A DNA stretch of 21,729 nucleotides from a virus. Below the pieces are notes generated by a model, which had not been told where the DNA came from, did no database searches, and was given only the letters and a program-made list of their open reading frames with translations. Shown here one piece after another: positions 1-8,204 of this stretch; the first letter of the stretch is position 1; every line of letters begins with the position of its first letter. The translations under genes were made by a program, and so were the position numbers. The stretch covers positions 1 through 21,729 of IMG/VR virus record IMGVR_UViG_3300030382_000893; one strand, written 5' to 3'.

Positions 1-1200
1 GACGTCTCCTTGACGATATAGATCTGCTTGTTTCATAATCTCTGTTATGCCCCCTAGTCTATCTTGCATAGCTGTTTTTCTAGCATCTTCCATTGTGTTT
101 TCTGATGGAATAGATAAACCACCTTCATAGAATCCTGCTCTTCCACCTTGAGCCATGATGTCAATATTTTTAGTTTCTTTAGCTCCTAAGAAAGGATATT
201 TAATTCTGATTTCTTCTAATGCTTTACCAGTTGGATCTCTGAATGCTTCTCTAACTTCTGTTCTAATAGCATCCATATCAAATCCTTTGCCTCTCATTTG
301 TTCTATTGAATCATCAGCTGGGTTTTTAGCTGTATATAATCCTGCTAGTGCTGATGCACCTACGATACCAGCCATTGCAGCTGTGTCCATTCCCATTCCT
401 TTTAAAAAGTTATGGAAAGCATTTCCTTTGTTACCAGCTTCTATAATTTTTTCACCACCTTTTGTATAATCTCCTTGATTTGTGGATTCTTCGAGAATTG
501 ATTTTGTTTCATCAACTTTTTTTCCTCCGCCGCCTCCGCCGCCAAACCAATCATCAAAAAATCTTTCATTCGTTCCAATAGGTTTACTAAATCCTCCTCT
601 GAATCCTTCCATTCCTCCTCTGAATGCTCCTGCTCCACCACCATATCCTCCGGTCATTGAAAAAGGATTACCCTGTAGTTCAGCTCCACCCATATATCTT
701 GCAGCTTGACCCATACCATAATTCATTAACCCTGATTTTAAACCTTTACTTATACTTCCATGTCTATCAAACCCACCAACACCTGACATTACTCCTGCAA
801 GTGCAGGATTGAATGGTGCAACAAAAGGTGCTGCAACTTCTGCAACTTTTGCAACTTCATTCGGTATTAATTTTCTAATTCTTTTTTTTATACTTCCAAA
901 AGCATAACGTCTTCTACCACCAACATCCATGATGCCACCATAAGCTGCCATCTGTCTATTAGGCATAGGTTGTGCAGAACTCATTTGGCCTTCCGCCATA
1001 ACTTGTTCTATAAACTGTTGGAAAGACATTGGTTCTAATCCTTGTTCTTGCATTTCAAATACATATTTCTTGTATTCTTCTTTTAGTTGAGCTACCATTT
1101 GCTCTTGTCTAGGGTCTTGAGGTCCCTCATTACCTTCATATTTTATAGAAGGTGCTCCTGTTTCTAATGTATCTGATATTTGTATATCTGTTATTGCCAT
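1..1200 (-). CDS. GGRAGF-motif virion-associated protein, 3' end cut by window edge
   Basis: Reading back from the ATG at 1198-1200 gives 400 uninterrupted codons to base 1, so the C-terminus lies outside the window. Residues 1-75 are acidic and probably helical. Around 88-103 is a Gly/Arg motif (YGGIMDVGGRRRYAFGS), followed by a basic stretch (KKRIRK) and an Ala/Pro-rich segment. Residues 175-226 are glycine-rich and end in seven consecutive Gly. Residues 271-291 are small and hydrophobic and could span a membrane. Near 350-361 is GGRAGFYEGG. I recall similar Gly-rich proteins near the end of structural modules in uncultured marine phages, but know no function. An internal or ejected virion protein is a guess based on position after the tail-hub gene. 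No ribosome-binding site is visible. Confidence 0.85.
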   Translation of the reverse strand, partial: MAITDIQISDTLETGAPSIKYEGNEGPQDPRQEQMVAQLKEEYKKYVFEMQEQGLEPMSFQQFIEQVMAEGQMSSAQPMPNRQMAAYGGIMDVGGRRRYAFGSIKKRIRKLIPNEVAKVAEVAAPFVAPFNPALAGVMSGVGGFDRHGSISKGLKSGLMNYGMGQAARYMGGAELQGNPFSMTGGYGGGAGAFRGGMEGFRGGFSKPIGTNERFFDDWFGGGGGGGKKVDETKSILEESTNQGDYTKGGEKIIEAGNKGNAFHNFLKGMGMDTAAMAGIVGASALAGLYTAKNPADDSIEQMRGKGFDMDAIRTEVREAFRDPTGKALEEIRIKYPFLGAKETKNIDIMAQGGRAGFYEGGLSIPSENTMEDARKTAMQDRLGGITEIMKQADLYRQGDV

Positions 1201-1252
1201 AATTTTGTCTTATTTTAATGTTGAAGCAGGGTATATTTCCTGATCTTATACT

Positions 1253-1423
1253 TTACTTTGTTTTTGCGAACAAATCAAGGGCTGGCATTATAACTTTTAC
1301 ATCCCTTCGAATGTCCTTTTCATCAATGCCTTGAGCCTTCCATTCCTCCTCGGTGTTATATTTTTCTCCTGTTTTAAGATTAGAAATAGTGGTTATTATT
1401 TCTTTGGGTTCTATTGTTTTCAT
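1253..1423 (-). CDS. Small acidic/basic hypothetical protein (56 aa)
   Basis: This short ORF starts with the ATG at 1423, which shares one base with the stop of the preceding gene (TAATG). An AAGGAG ribosome-binding site lies about 11 nt upstream, inside the previous gene. The product is highly charged: an N-terminal MKTIEPKEI stretch, a central EEEW segment and an Asp/Lys/Arg-rich C-terminal half ending in LFAKTK. It has no membrane segment or recognised domain. The overlap and ribosome-binding site make it a genuine translated gene. Its position in a chain of TAATG-coupled tail genes suggests a virion or assembly role, which is inference only. Confidence 0.75.
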   Translation of the reverse strand: MKTIEPKEIITTISNLKTGEKYNTEEEWKAQGIDEKDIRRDVKVIMPALDLFAKTK

Positions 1424-1770
1424 TATGTGGTTATCTCCTTTTTAATGTTTAGGTAGCTAATAGCTACATCAAATGACGCTACATTACTCGCCTGAACTGT
1501 CAAAGTAGTACCTCCTTCTACCACCATTGGAACTGTTAATAATTCAGTAGTAGTATCAGCTGTTAATGCTGCTGATTTAATAGCTGTTATTGAGTTGTTT
1601 AATACTGTAACTGTAGGTGTTGAAGCAGATGTTACTTTAATAGATTTAATTATATAGGTCTCAGTGACTAAAGGATTTTGAACACTATCTGTTGTACCAA
1701 ACATTGTGAGTGCAGCTCCCCCTGTATCATTATCTACACCGTAGAATTTATATTGATTTACAACTGCCAT
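1423..1770 (-). CDS. Small beta-rich virion-type protein (115 aa)
   Basis: The protein is rich in Thr, Val, Ser and Ala, with alternating beta-strand-like stretches (for example TPTVTVLNN and TTLTVQASN) and no Cys. This composition resembles other small phage structural proteins in the window, such as those at 15981 and 16342. It has no catalytic motif. The ATG at 1770 overlaps the stop of the 54-residue gene by one base (TAATG), and its own stop overlaps the next start in the same way, so translation is probably coupled. A minor tail or head-surface protein is the most economical reading. The exact role is unknown. Confidence 0.75.
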   Translation of the reverse strand: MAVVNQYKFYGVDNDTGGAALTMFGTTDSVQNPLVTETYIIKSIKVTSASTPTVTVLNNSITAIKSAALTADTTTELLTVPMVVEGGTTLTVQASNVASFDVAISYLNIKKEITT

Positions 1771-1934
1771 TATTCCATAAAGAAGCTTCTAGCTTCTATC
1801 TCCTGTTTTAATTCTTCTTGAAATGTAGTATTTAATTTTTCTAATACAGCATCTAAATCTCTTACCAAAGACTGAGCGACATCCTGTCTGTAGTCTTCAC
1901 TAGCTCGGGTCAATGTTTGTACTATCTTAGCCAT
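1770..1934 (-). CDS. Small helical hypothetical protein (54 aa)
   Basis: An intact 54-codon ORF fills the space between its neighbours exactly. Its ATG at 1934 shares a base with the preceding stop (TAATG), and its TAA at 1772-1770 shares a base with the next ATG. The product begins MAKIVQTLTRASEDYR and continues as a charged heptad-like stretch (roughly residues 20-48, with L/V/I spaced 3-4 apart), suggesting one long amphipathic or coiled-coil helix. There is no Cys and no membrane segment. It may be a small assembly partner for adjacent tail proteins, which is inference from context. Confidence 0.7.
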   Translation of the reverse strand: MAKIVQTLTRASEDYRQDVAQSLVRDLDAVLEKLNTTFQEELKQEIEARSFFME

Positions 1935-2686
1935 TATGTATATAACTGTGAAATGTAGTCTCTAATTTGTGGATCTAAAGTTCCTTGATCTTGTCGATAA
2001 GGATTATCTACTCTAAATCTTTGAGACCAATCTTGCATATTACCGGTGGATGTATCTATATCTAAACCATCTTCCTCCATTACATTCTGAGCATAAAGAT
2101 CATCCCAGTTATATAGAGATGGAATGTATGGTTTGTCTCCTCTATTAGGACCACTAAATGGATTGTTTTGAGTTGGATTGTATCCCATATCTTCTCTTGG
2201 ACCCATAGAAGAATCCCAACCAGTGCCAAATTTACCAAAAACATCTTTTATTCCTCTGATACCCATACCAATTAATCCACCACTCGTAATATAATTTTTT
2301 ATACCTGTTCCTACTCTTCCTAAAAAACCTTTTGGTGTAGGAGTGTGCCCAGTGCTTGTACTCCTTCCTGGAGGTGCTCCCAACATTGAAATCTGTGCTT
2401 TTATTTGATCTTGAATATGACGTGCTTTTCCATCGTCGTCACCTCTGAATCCACCAGTTGAAGTTGTTCCAGGAGATTTTCCGCCTGGTCCGCCCCAGCC
2501 GCCACCGCCGCCATGACCACCTCTACTACCAGTGCTTCCACCTGTACCACCAAAAGCAAGAGCAAGTCTCATGATTCCTCCAAGATTTGCTTGTATTCTA
2601 CTTCCATAAGTATCGGTCCAGTCTCTTGCGATCTCTGGTTCGTTGGCCCATAGGTATCTTCTTTGCTTCTCTGATTTGAAAGGCAT
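1934..2686 (-). CDS. MPFKSEKQRR-type phage protein with glycine-rich linker (250 aa)
   Basis: The N-terminus (MPFKSEKQRRYLWANEPEIA) matches a short motif I recognise at the start of many phage proteins of unknown function, where it ends near a GGI segment (residues 36-38 here). Residues about 46-70 are a Gly/Ser linker. The middle is basic, and the C-terminal third is Asp/Tyr/Gln-rich with a possible helix at the end (DPQIRDYISQLYT). The start at 2686 overlaps the stop of the 734-residue gene by one base (TAATG). It directly follows the tail-hub gene, so a tail or ejection protein is plausible, but no enzymatic motif was found. Confidence 0.75.
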   Translation of the reverse strand: MPFKSEKQRRYLWANEPEIARDWTDTYGSRIQANLGGIMRLALAFGGTGGSTGSRGGHGGGGGWGGPGGKSPGTTSTGGFRGDDDGKARHIQDQIKAQISMLGAPPGRSTSTGHTPTPKGFLGRVGTGIKNYITSGGLIGMGIRGIKDVFGKFGTGWDSSMGPREDMGYNPTQNNPFSGPNRGDKPYIPSLYNWDDLYAQNVMEEDGLDIDTSTGNMQDWSQRFRVDNPYRQDQGTLDPQIRDYISQLYT

Positions 2687-4890
2687 TATCGTCTTCCTCC
2701 TGCATGTACATCTAACCTAAATGTGCCTAATTTCCAATTAGAATCTACTGCAGTATTAGATATTTTCACTGCAACCGCTCTGCCTCTAGCTCTACAAGAT
2801 TTATACTGGGTAGAAGATGTAATGGTGAATGGTCCTAGTGATGAACTAGCTGCTGTGTCATTTGGAAAATCTCTTAAGTCTAATTCAACAATAGTATTCC
2901 CTGCCTGAGTTAGAAAGTCTGGCAAAAATCTACTTACTCTCATTATATATTCCCCATCTCCTCTAAAAGTAATTCCCTGTTTTTGATCTTGAGTAATGTC
3001 AAAATCTCCCGATAATATATTAGCAGGAATAGCTGCTGTTGTTCCTATTTGAACTTGATTAACTCCTGTTTCATGCTCATAGTAATAAGTAACTCCATCA
3101 CTGTTTCCAGTCACATCAAAAGATGTATCTGTATCGGCATCATAATTAGCGGCATGAGGTAAACCAAAAATAGATGAGTCGATCCACGCCGTTCTTGGAA
3201 AAAGAGAATTAGCATTTGTGTACCAAATAGGTCTATTGATTGTTGAATCTAAATAACTGTATATGACACATCTATTATTAACATTAGAATCTGAAGTAGG
3301 ATAGAACCACAATACTTCCCCAAACAAGTTATTTAATCCACAATAAATCATTTGATTAGAAGTTTTATTTAAATCATCATAAACATAGTCTTCTACTAAA
3401 CAGTCTAAGGATTCTAGCTTACCTGTAAATCTAAAGAAACCATTTTCAGACATCCAGTACGCAGCACCATCAACCTCAATCGATGCATTTTTTCCAATCA
3501 ATCCACAATTGGTCCCTACTTGCTCATAGGCAAAAGTAAAGGGCTGACCTACAAAACGCATGGTAAATAATGAGGTATCTGTCCATACGTAAATTGTATT
3601 TCTCCCTAACTTAGCTCCCATGATCCGTGAGCCGGCAGCCAATCTTTGTGTGCCAGCGCTATTGATTGCAGTAGGTGTCCAAGTGTTGATATCCTCCTGA
3701 GAAGAGAATCTTATAAACATATCATCTTGTGTTGATGTTGTTCCAATTGTTGTTTCTGTTCCAAATAAAACTAAGTGACGATCAGGGGTTGATACAATCA
3801 TATCTCTAGAAGCTGTGGGTGCTCCCGATATGATGGTTGCTCGTGTGGCTGTTGCATTGGATGCATCTGCATCCCATTCAAATACAGCTCCATTACAAAT
3901 TAAAGCAATAGCCGTAGTACCTAAATTATCTAATGACCATAAACCTGGTTCAGCAACTTTATCAGTTGAAGCTGCTGCTTGGCCCCATGCAGCATAGTCA
4001 CTATAATTAGTAACCGTGGCTCCATCAGAGTGGGCGGCTCTTGTTGTTCCTCGAGCAGCTCTGCTTATTCCTGTTAGATCACTTCCTGAAACTCCAGTAT
4101 AAGAAATTTCTTCCGTGCCAACTAAAATATAATTCGTTCCTGTTGTTGGAAATCCAGTTACTGAATCTAAAGTAATACTCGTTCCTGATCCTCCAGTTCC
4201 ATAAACATTGTCTCCTAAAGCTCCATCTAAAGTGTTTGTTTGAGGATTGGTAACTGTTCCACCAAACTGAGATATACCCCAGCCGTAAACTCCAACTTGA
4301 TCAGCCGGACCAACGTGGTAGTATCTATAATAAGTTATTCCTCCAGAAGTTGTGGCTCCTGAGTCAGTTTCAGTAGCTCCCGCATTAATAGTAATAGTTG
4401 TATTAGTAGGTGCAGATAACACCATAAATTTTTTTTCACAAAAAGTATTATCATCAAAAACAGAATCAGTGATTGAAGAAAAAGTAGAAGCAGCCCCAAA
4501 TAAAATTATATCTCCAGCAACCATACCATGAGCGGAACTAAAAGTTATTGTAACAGTTGTGTCTCCATTAGTAGTAGTAAATGCACTGGTAATTGCTGTG
4601 CCTGATGGATTAGTTAAAGGATGGATATCATAATAAACTCCCCCTGAATAAACATATAAAATTCTATTAGTACCTAAGAGGGCATATTTAATACCTTCTT
4701 TATTAACCATATGATGAAGAGCTCGCGTAGGACCTGTTAATTTCTTGTCTCCGAGTGAGGACCAACCCCCTATTTTTTCAGGTGTACCATATCTAAAACG
4801 AACATTTTCCCCACCCGTCCATTGAGCTTCTGCTCCTGTGGGCGTTTTTTGTTTATTAAATCCTGGTAAAAATCCTATCTTCTGAAGCAT
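2686..4890 (-). CDS. Tail hub/nozzle-like protein (P22 gp10 / stabilisation-type)
   Basis: At 734 residues this is the largest protein in the window. Its N-terminus (residues 5-47: GFLPGFNKQKTPTGAEAQW, then VRFRYG and PEKIGGW) is the pattern I associate with the large tail protein of P22/SU10-like short-tailed phages, which forms the nozzle or hub below the adaptor. The body is beta-rich with many WxxT/W repeats, consistent with a beta-propeller. Residues about 238-294 hold an inserted module (FPTTG, then EEISYTG, DLTGISRAARGTT and AHSDGA) that recurs in the 271-residue protein at 14396-15211. Residues 96-135 hold a second beta module (SSAHGMVAGDIILF). A weak AGGAA site precedes the ATG. The family call is moderately secure; the exact position in the tail is inferred. 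Confidence 0.65.
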   Translation of the reverse strand: MLQKIGFLPGFNKQKTPTGAEAQWTGGENVRFRYGTPEKIGGWSSLGDKKLTGPTRALHHMVNKEGIKYALLGTNRILYVYSGGVYYDIHPLTNPSGTAITSAFTTTNGDTTVTITFSSAHGMVAGDIILFGAASTFSSITDSVFDDNTFCEKKFMVLSAPTNTTITINAGATETDSGATTSGGITYYRYYHVGPADQVGVYGWGISQFGGTVTNPQTNTLDGALGDNVYGTGGSGTSITLDSVTGFPTTGTNYILVGTEEISYTGVSGSDLTGISRAARGTTRAAHSDGATVTNYSDYAAWGQAAASTDKVAEPGLWSLDNLGTTAIALICNGAVFEWDADASNATATRATIISGAPTASRDMIVSTPDRHLVLFGTETTIGTTSTQDDMFIRFSSQEDINTWTPTAINSAGTQRLAAGSRIMGAKLGRNTIYVWTDTSLFTMRFVGQPFTFAYEQVGTNCGLIGKNASIEVDGAAYWMSENGFFRFTGKLESLDCLVEDYVYDDLNKTSNQMIYCGLNNLFGEVLWFYPTSDSNVNNRCVIYSYLDSTINRPIWYTNANSLFPRTAWIDSSIFGLPHAANYDADTDTSFDVTGNSDGVTYYYEHETGVNQVQIGTTAAIPANILSGDFDITQDQKQGITFRGDGEYIMRVSRFLPDFLTQAGNTIVELDLRDFPNDTAASSSLGPFTITSSTQYKSCRARGRAVAVKISNTAVDSNWKLGTFRLDVHAGGRR

Positions 4891-4910
4891 ATTATTCCTA
4901 TTTTAAAGCT

Positions 4911-4938
4911 ACTTTACTAAATTATGCCCAGAAATCAA
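4911..4938 (-). promoter_or_regulatory. Weak candidate sigma70-type promoter before tail-hub gene
   Basis: On the minus strand, TTGATT (4938-4933) is followed after 16 nt by TAAAGT (4916-4911), in the 50-base gap between the sulfotransferase and the tail-hub gene. Each element matches the bacterial consensus at 4 of 6 positions. AT-rich DNA produces such matches by chance, so this is tentative. It would let the tail gene escape dependence on read-through from the accessory cassette. Confidence 0.2.
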
Positions 4939-4940
4939 CG

Positions 4941-5687
4941 TCATATTATTTCATAGTCGGAATATTTTTCTATTATATCTTCTGGTAAATAATCACGTAT
5001 ATCATATTTTTGACGTTTAATTTGATCGATTCTTATTTTGTGGAGATTTTCAATCCCATCCTGATAGTATACATCATTAACATTAAACTGCTTTAACTCA
5101 TTATAATGTTTTATTTTAAATCCTATAAAGGCACTTAAATCTTTTAAGAACCTATCCGTGTTATTAACTAAATCATCATAGGAAAATATTTTATAATCTT
5201 CTTTTTCTTTAATTAAATTTTTAATACTCCATATGTTTTTTCCAGTTATACCCTCTGTGCTCATTAATTCTTCAACATATAAGTGAATATTTTCTTTAGT
5301 ATAAATACCATTATCAATCTGTAATTTTGCAAAAGATGCAATACATTCAATAACTGGTCTTATTAATATAATAAATTTTGGTTTTTTAATTAATTGTTTT
5401 ATTATATTTAAGTTATCGGGTGTGCCCCAAGGCGCTCTGTCTATGATTACTTCTGCCTTCCAATCTTTATAATAACTCCCTATAATTGTTTCAATCACAT
5501 TGTTTAAAGATTGGTGATCGGGAAAATTTTGAAATACATCCTTGTTTTTTAATCCACATAAATAATATAAAATCTCTGGAAGTATAGAATTAGCGGTAAC
5601 TTTTATATTTTTATTTTGATTAATAATCGAACTAAACAAAGTATTACCAGCTCTAGGTATGCCACATAAAAAAATTATTTTTTTCAC
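4941..5687 (-). CDS. PAPS-dependent sulfotransferase
   Basis: This 248-residue protein begins with a beta strand and a P-loop-like 5'-phosphosulfate motif (residues 8-22, CGIPRAGNTLFSSII), the signature of sulfotransferases that take sulfate from PAPS. The 3'-phosphate-binding segment is at 105-122 (FIILIRPVIECIASFAKL), with the expected Arg110 and Ser118. A typical helix-and-loop C-terminal half includes KIFSYDDLV. It should be a soluble enzyme sulfating a hydroxyl or amine on a glycan, protein or small molecule; the substrate cannot be read from the sequence. It starts with GTG, overlapping the stop of the last dioxygenase gene by four bases (GTGA), so the two are probably co-translated. 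It ends the accessory cassette and is more AT-rich than the flanking tail genes. Confidence 0.85.
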   Translation of the reverse strand: MKKIIFLCGIPRAGNTLFSSIINQNKNIKVTANSILPEILYYLCGLKNKDVFQNFPDHQSLNNVIETIIGSYYKDWKAEVIIDRAPWGTPDNLNIIKQLIKKPKFIILIRPVIECIASFAKLQIDNGIYTKENIHLYVEELMSTEGITGKNIWSIKNLIKEKEDYKIFSYDDLVNNTDRFLKDLSAFIGFKIKHYNELKQFNVNDVYYQDGIENLHKIRIDQIKRQKYDIRDYLPEDIIEKYSDYEII

Positions 5688-6385
5688 TCGTCCTCTTTAA
5701 ACCAAGGCTCGTCCTTTTTAAACCAAGGAGGTAAGCCTAGATGTGGACGTTTGTCAAACATATTATCCTTAGCTCCCAGTGTTTTTCTATTATGATAGTG
5801 AAGAAATACTTGAATACATTCTTTGCCTTTGAATTTCTCTCTCCAGTGTTCTATTTCACAGCCACTATAAACCAGCATATCTCCTGGTTTTAAATTTACT
5901 TTCAGACCTTTGTTAGGATTTTTTATAAGTCTTTTAGATTCTTCAACAAAGTCCTCTGCACTAGGTTTGACACTTGATTGTCCTGTCGGATCTAAGAAGA
6001 TTGGCCAATGATCACCCCCAAGATTCATCGTGGCAGAAATCTCAGCACCAAATCTATCTTTGTGTCTGTGAAGGAGATCCCCTTTTTTATACATTCTTGC
6101 GTAGCTATAGTTGGGAGTTAGTTTTAAACCTGTTGTTTTTTCCATAACAGGTTGGATTTTTAACAATAAAGTTTCCATAGCAATATCTGCATAAACTGAA
6201 TAGGTATTATAGCATTGCTTATCTTCAAAAGTTCCCATCATTCTTTCAAAAGGAGAAAGATACCGGTGCTGTAGCATAGTAATATAAACTTGTTTTTTTA
6301 TTTTAAAATAATTAGCAAAGAATCCAGCTAAATCTTTTGATATAGCTTGACGAACAATTGTATATTTTTTACTTTTAAAACTCAT
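5684..6385 (-). CDS. 2-oxoglutarate/Fe(II)-dependent dioxygenase (HxD type, 233 aa)
   Basis: The double-stranded beta-helix core shows the iron site: H108-K-D110 (HRHKDRFGAEISATMNL), distal H180 in YSGCEIEHWRE, and a Pro-Gly-Asp turn at 167-169. These dioxygenases couple oxidative decarboxylation of 2-oxoglutarate to hydroxylation of a substrate. The usual downstream Arg that holds 2-oxoglutarate is not obvious; K186, K188 or Q192 lie in that area. The GKECIQVFLHY segment is one I associate with a marine phage/bacterial branch. The extreme C-terminus repeats itself (WFKKDEP then WFKEDE, about 221-233). Its ATG overlaps the previous stop by four bases (ATGA), and its stop overlaps the sulfotransferase start. 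Substrate unknown. Confidence 0.8.
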   Translation of the reverse strand: MSFKSKKYTIVRQAISKDLAGFFANYFKIKKQVYITMLQHRYLSPFERMMGTFEDKQCYNTYSVYADIAMETLLLKIQPVMEKTTGLKLTPNYSYARMYKKGDLLHRHKDRFGAEISATMNLGGDHWPIFLDPTGQSSVKPSAEDFVEESKRLIKNPNKGLKVNLKPGDMLVYSGCEIEHWREKFKGKECIQVFLHYHNRKTLGAKDNMFDKRPHLGLPPWFKKDEPWFKEDE

Positions 6386-6900
6386 GAGTATTCAATATTT
6401 CCACTTACAATTAGTTTTTTATTATCTCTCGCTGGAACAGATTCATGTGGCAATGCACCAAAAAATATTACACATTTTCCAGGTACCGGTTTTGAATCAA
6501 GATAGCGATCATAATAAACATAGGGATAACCTAAATTGTAGAATCTAGTGGCTCCTGAGTTACGACCTCCATCAATATACAGAACAAAAGAATAAGCACT
6601 CTTTTTAATCTCGTGTACATGAATGTTATGGTAATCTGCTATTCCATATTTTTGAATCCATACTTCTTTAAAAATATGTTTTTTCTTATCCAAAAGTTTT
6701 CCTACTTCGGTAACGTACATGTGTAAATAATTTTGTATTTCATTTCTTAAATCTTCTGGTAAAGCTTCATAAAAAGTTGTGTTTAAATCGTTATATCTCT
6801 TCACTGAATATCTTTTTATTTTGTTAAATAATTTTTTATCTATATTTAAATTTGCATAAAATATATCTTGAACAAAAGAGGTATGTGTTATCTTAAACAT
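6382..6900 (-). CDS. 2OG-Fe(II) oxygenase-like protein (HxH type, 172 aa)
   Basis: I chose the ATG at 6900 rather than the upstream ATG at 6966. The shorter form begins MFKITHTSFVQDIFYANL, which aligns in style with the start of the preceding family member, and it overlaps that gene by 8 nt rather than 74. The core has H91, then H94-V-H96 followed by an aromatic strand (SAYSFVLYIDG), a gap, and PGKCVIFFGALPHESVPA with distal H152 and R158. This matches the small 2OG-Fe(II) oxygenase group in which HxH replaces the classical HxD. Activity and substrate are not deducible. Order and overlaps place it in the same transcript as its neighbours. Confidence 0.7.
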   Translation of the reverse strand: MFKITHTSFVQDIFYANLNIDKKLFNKIKRYSVKRYNDLNTTFYEALPEDLRNEIQNYLHMYVTEVGKLLDKKKHIFKEVWIQKYGIADYHNIHVHEIKKSAYSFVLYIDGGRNSGATRFYNLGYPYVYYDRYLDSKPVPGKCVIFFGALPHESVPARDNKKLIVSGNIEYS

Positions 6901-7525
6901 CTTTAGCCATTTGTTTTGGAACTGCTTGTATATTCCAATGGATAAATCTAAAAGGTGTTTTACCATAATCTACACTGTACTCATGCTCCATATAACCTGG
7001 AAATATAATTAAAGTGCCAGGTTGAGGTCTATAATGAACTAGATCATGCCCTGGCCAAATACCTTTAAGATCTGGTTTCATATGTAATTTAGTTGCTCGT
7101 GCTCCTGTTTTAGGCTCATGAAAAACAGGCATAGAAGTGTCTGGTCCACATTTTAAAAAATAAAAACCTGACACATGTTGGTTCCAATGTACATGAGGTG
7201 AATGATGTCCTCCTCCTTTTTTAGCAAACTCTTGCACCCACATTTCAGAAAACAATGTTGTGTATTTATGCATATCATATCCCATATTATCTAAAAACTC
7301 CCAAGACTTATTGCCAATATATTCTCTAAAATCTAAAAAATTATTATCCTGTAATAAGGTTGTTGAATGATAGCTCGTTCCAAAGTCACCATAATATTTT
7401 ATATAATCTTTATTTCTTTTCTTTGCTTCAATAATATATTTATTGGAAGCCTTATTAAGACTTTTTATATATTCTGGTCTGTGTTCTGCCCAAATAGGTG
7501 TAGAAAAATAATTATGTTTTTCCAT
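6893..7525 (-). CDS. 2OG-Fe(II) oxygenase, 2OG_Oxy_5-like (HxH type, 210 aa)
   Basis: The N-terminus (YFSTPIWAE) and core fit the family often described as putative 2OG-Fe(II) oxygenase. The metal segment is HHSPHVHWNQHVSGFYFLK (107-125, H111-x-H113), followed by FHEPKTGAR. The PQPGTLIIFPGYMEHEYSV strand carries distal H181, and PFRFIHWNIQ carries R193. The SGFYFL strand after HxH is the characteristic SGxYY(L/V) signature. It starts one base after the preceding stop, with AGGA close upstream, and overlaps the next gene by 8 nt. The closest neighbour by motif is the next gene, so the pair may be an old duplication. Substrate unknown. Confidence 0.78.
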   Translation of the reverse strand: MEKHNYFSTPIWAEHRPEYIKSLNKASNKYIIEAKKRNKDYIKYYGDFGTSYHSTTLLQDNNFLDFREYIGNKSWEFLDNMGYDMHKYTTLFSEMWVQEFAKKGGGHHSPHVHWNQHVSGFYFLKCGPDTSMPVFHEPKTGARATKLHMKPDLKGIWPGHDLVHYRPQPGTLIIFPGYMEHEYSVDYGKTPFRFIHWNIQAVPKQMAKDV

Positions 7526-7526
7526 G

Positions 7527-8204
7527 TTATCCTATCGTCCGTTTCATTTCTGGTACGGGAAATTTTACTTGCTCTGTATCCCGTCTATAAATTTGATGGA
7601 TAAAAGATACTAAAGTCAATCTACCCTCTGAGACATCTTTATCAAAAAAACCATCCCCTGAATGCCATTGATGTCCATCATAAAGAACTAATCTATTAAA
7701 ACAACTGTCGATCTGTAAACTTTTTTCAAATCTTGAATTATTTTTCTGTAAAGCATTATAAAATTTTTTATCAAATTTTTTATTATTGAGATAATAATCT
7801 GTTCTGATGTTATTAGCTTCTACATCTATGGATCTATGAAAAAATTTTGGTTTATAAATAGAAGTCCCACATCCTTTATGCTGTGATAAATATATTACAG
7901 AAGATAGTTGAGTAGTTGTATCTTTATGAATCCATCCTTCTTTAACATCTTCCCCATAATCAACAAGTTGAAAAAATAGGGATGCCTCCCAAAATAACTG
8001 ATTATAGGTGTCAGGATATATAAGACGCATTATTTTAGTCGTTGCAAATTGAAAAAAGTCTTTGTCAATATGAAATATACTCTTTGTGCGTTTTCCTGGC
8101 CATATGCCCTCGGGATCTTTTTTATAATCTAAACCCGATGCAAACTTAACTACTTTATAAGGATCATCAAAAAAATTATCTACTGTATAAGTTGGAAATA
8201 ACAT
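7527..8204 (-). CDS. 2OG-Fe(II) oxygenase-like protein, DUF6445-type (225 aa)
   Basis: The predicted metal site is H93-K-D95 in WIHKDTTTQLSSVIYLS, with distal H181 in LVLYDGHQWHSGDG and R195 in GRLTLVSFIHQIY, so the full H-x-D...H...R pattern is present. A GCGTSIY turn and the N-terminal NFFDDPYKVVKFA segment are what I recall of the DUF6445 family, a beta-helix group usually predicted to be 2OG dioxygenases. The start overlaps the previous stop by one base (TAATG). Hydroxylation of an unknown substrate is the expected chemistry; nothing in the sequence fixes the target. Confidence 0.7.
   Translation of the reverse strand: MLFPTYTVDNFFDDPYKVVKFASGLDYKKDPEGIWPGKRTKSIFHIDKDFFQFATTKIMRLIYPDTYNQLFWEASLFFQLVDYGEDVKEGWIHKDTTTQLSSVIYLSQHKGCGTSIYKPKFFHRSIDVEANNIRTDYYLNNKKFDKKFYNALQKNNSRFEKSLQIDSCFNRLVLYDGHQWHSGDGFFDKDVSEGRLTLVSFIHQIYRRDTEQVKFPVPEMKRTIG

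Noticed and set aside
155-812. Several plus-strand ORFs and a minus-strand frame at 441-644
   Set aside because: All lie over the 400-codon open frame at 1-1200 with its clear Gly motifs; none has a ribosome-binding site or recognisable product.
1201-1252. Possible promoter before the partial gene at 1-1200
   Set aside because: The 52-base gap is AT-rich but shows no paired -35/-10 elements at acceptable spacing.
6901-6966. Upstream ATG of the HxH-type dioxygenase
   Set aside because: It would overlap the previous gene by 74 nt and add a segment not matching the family's usual start.
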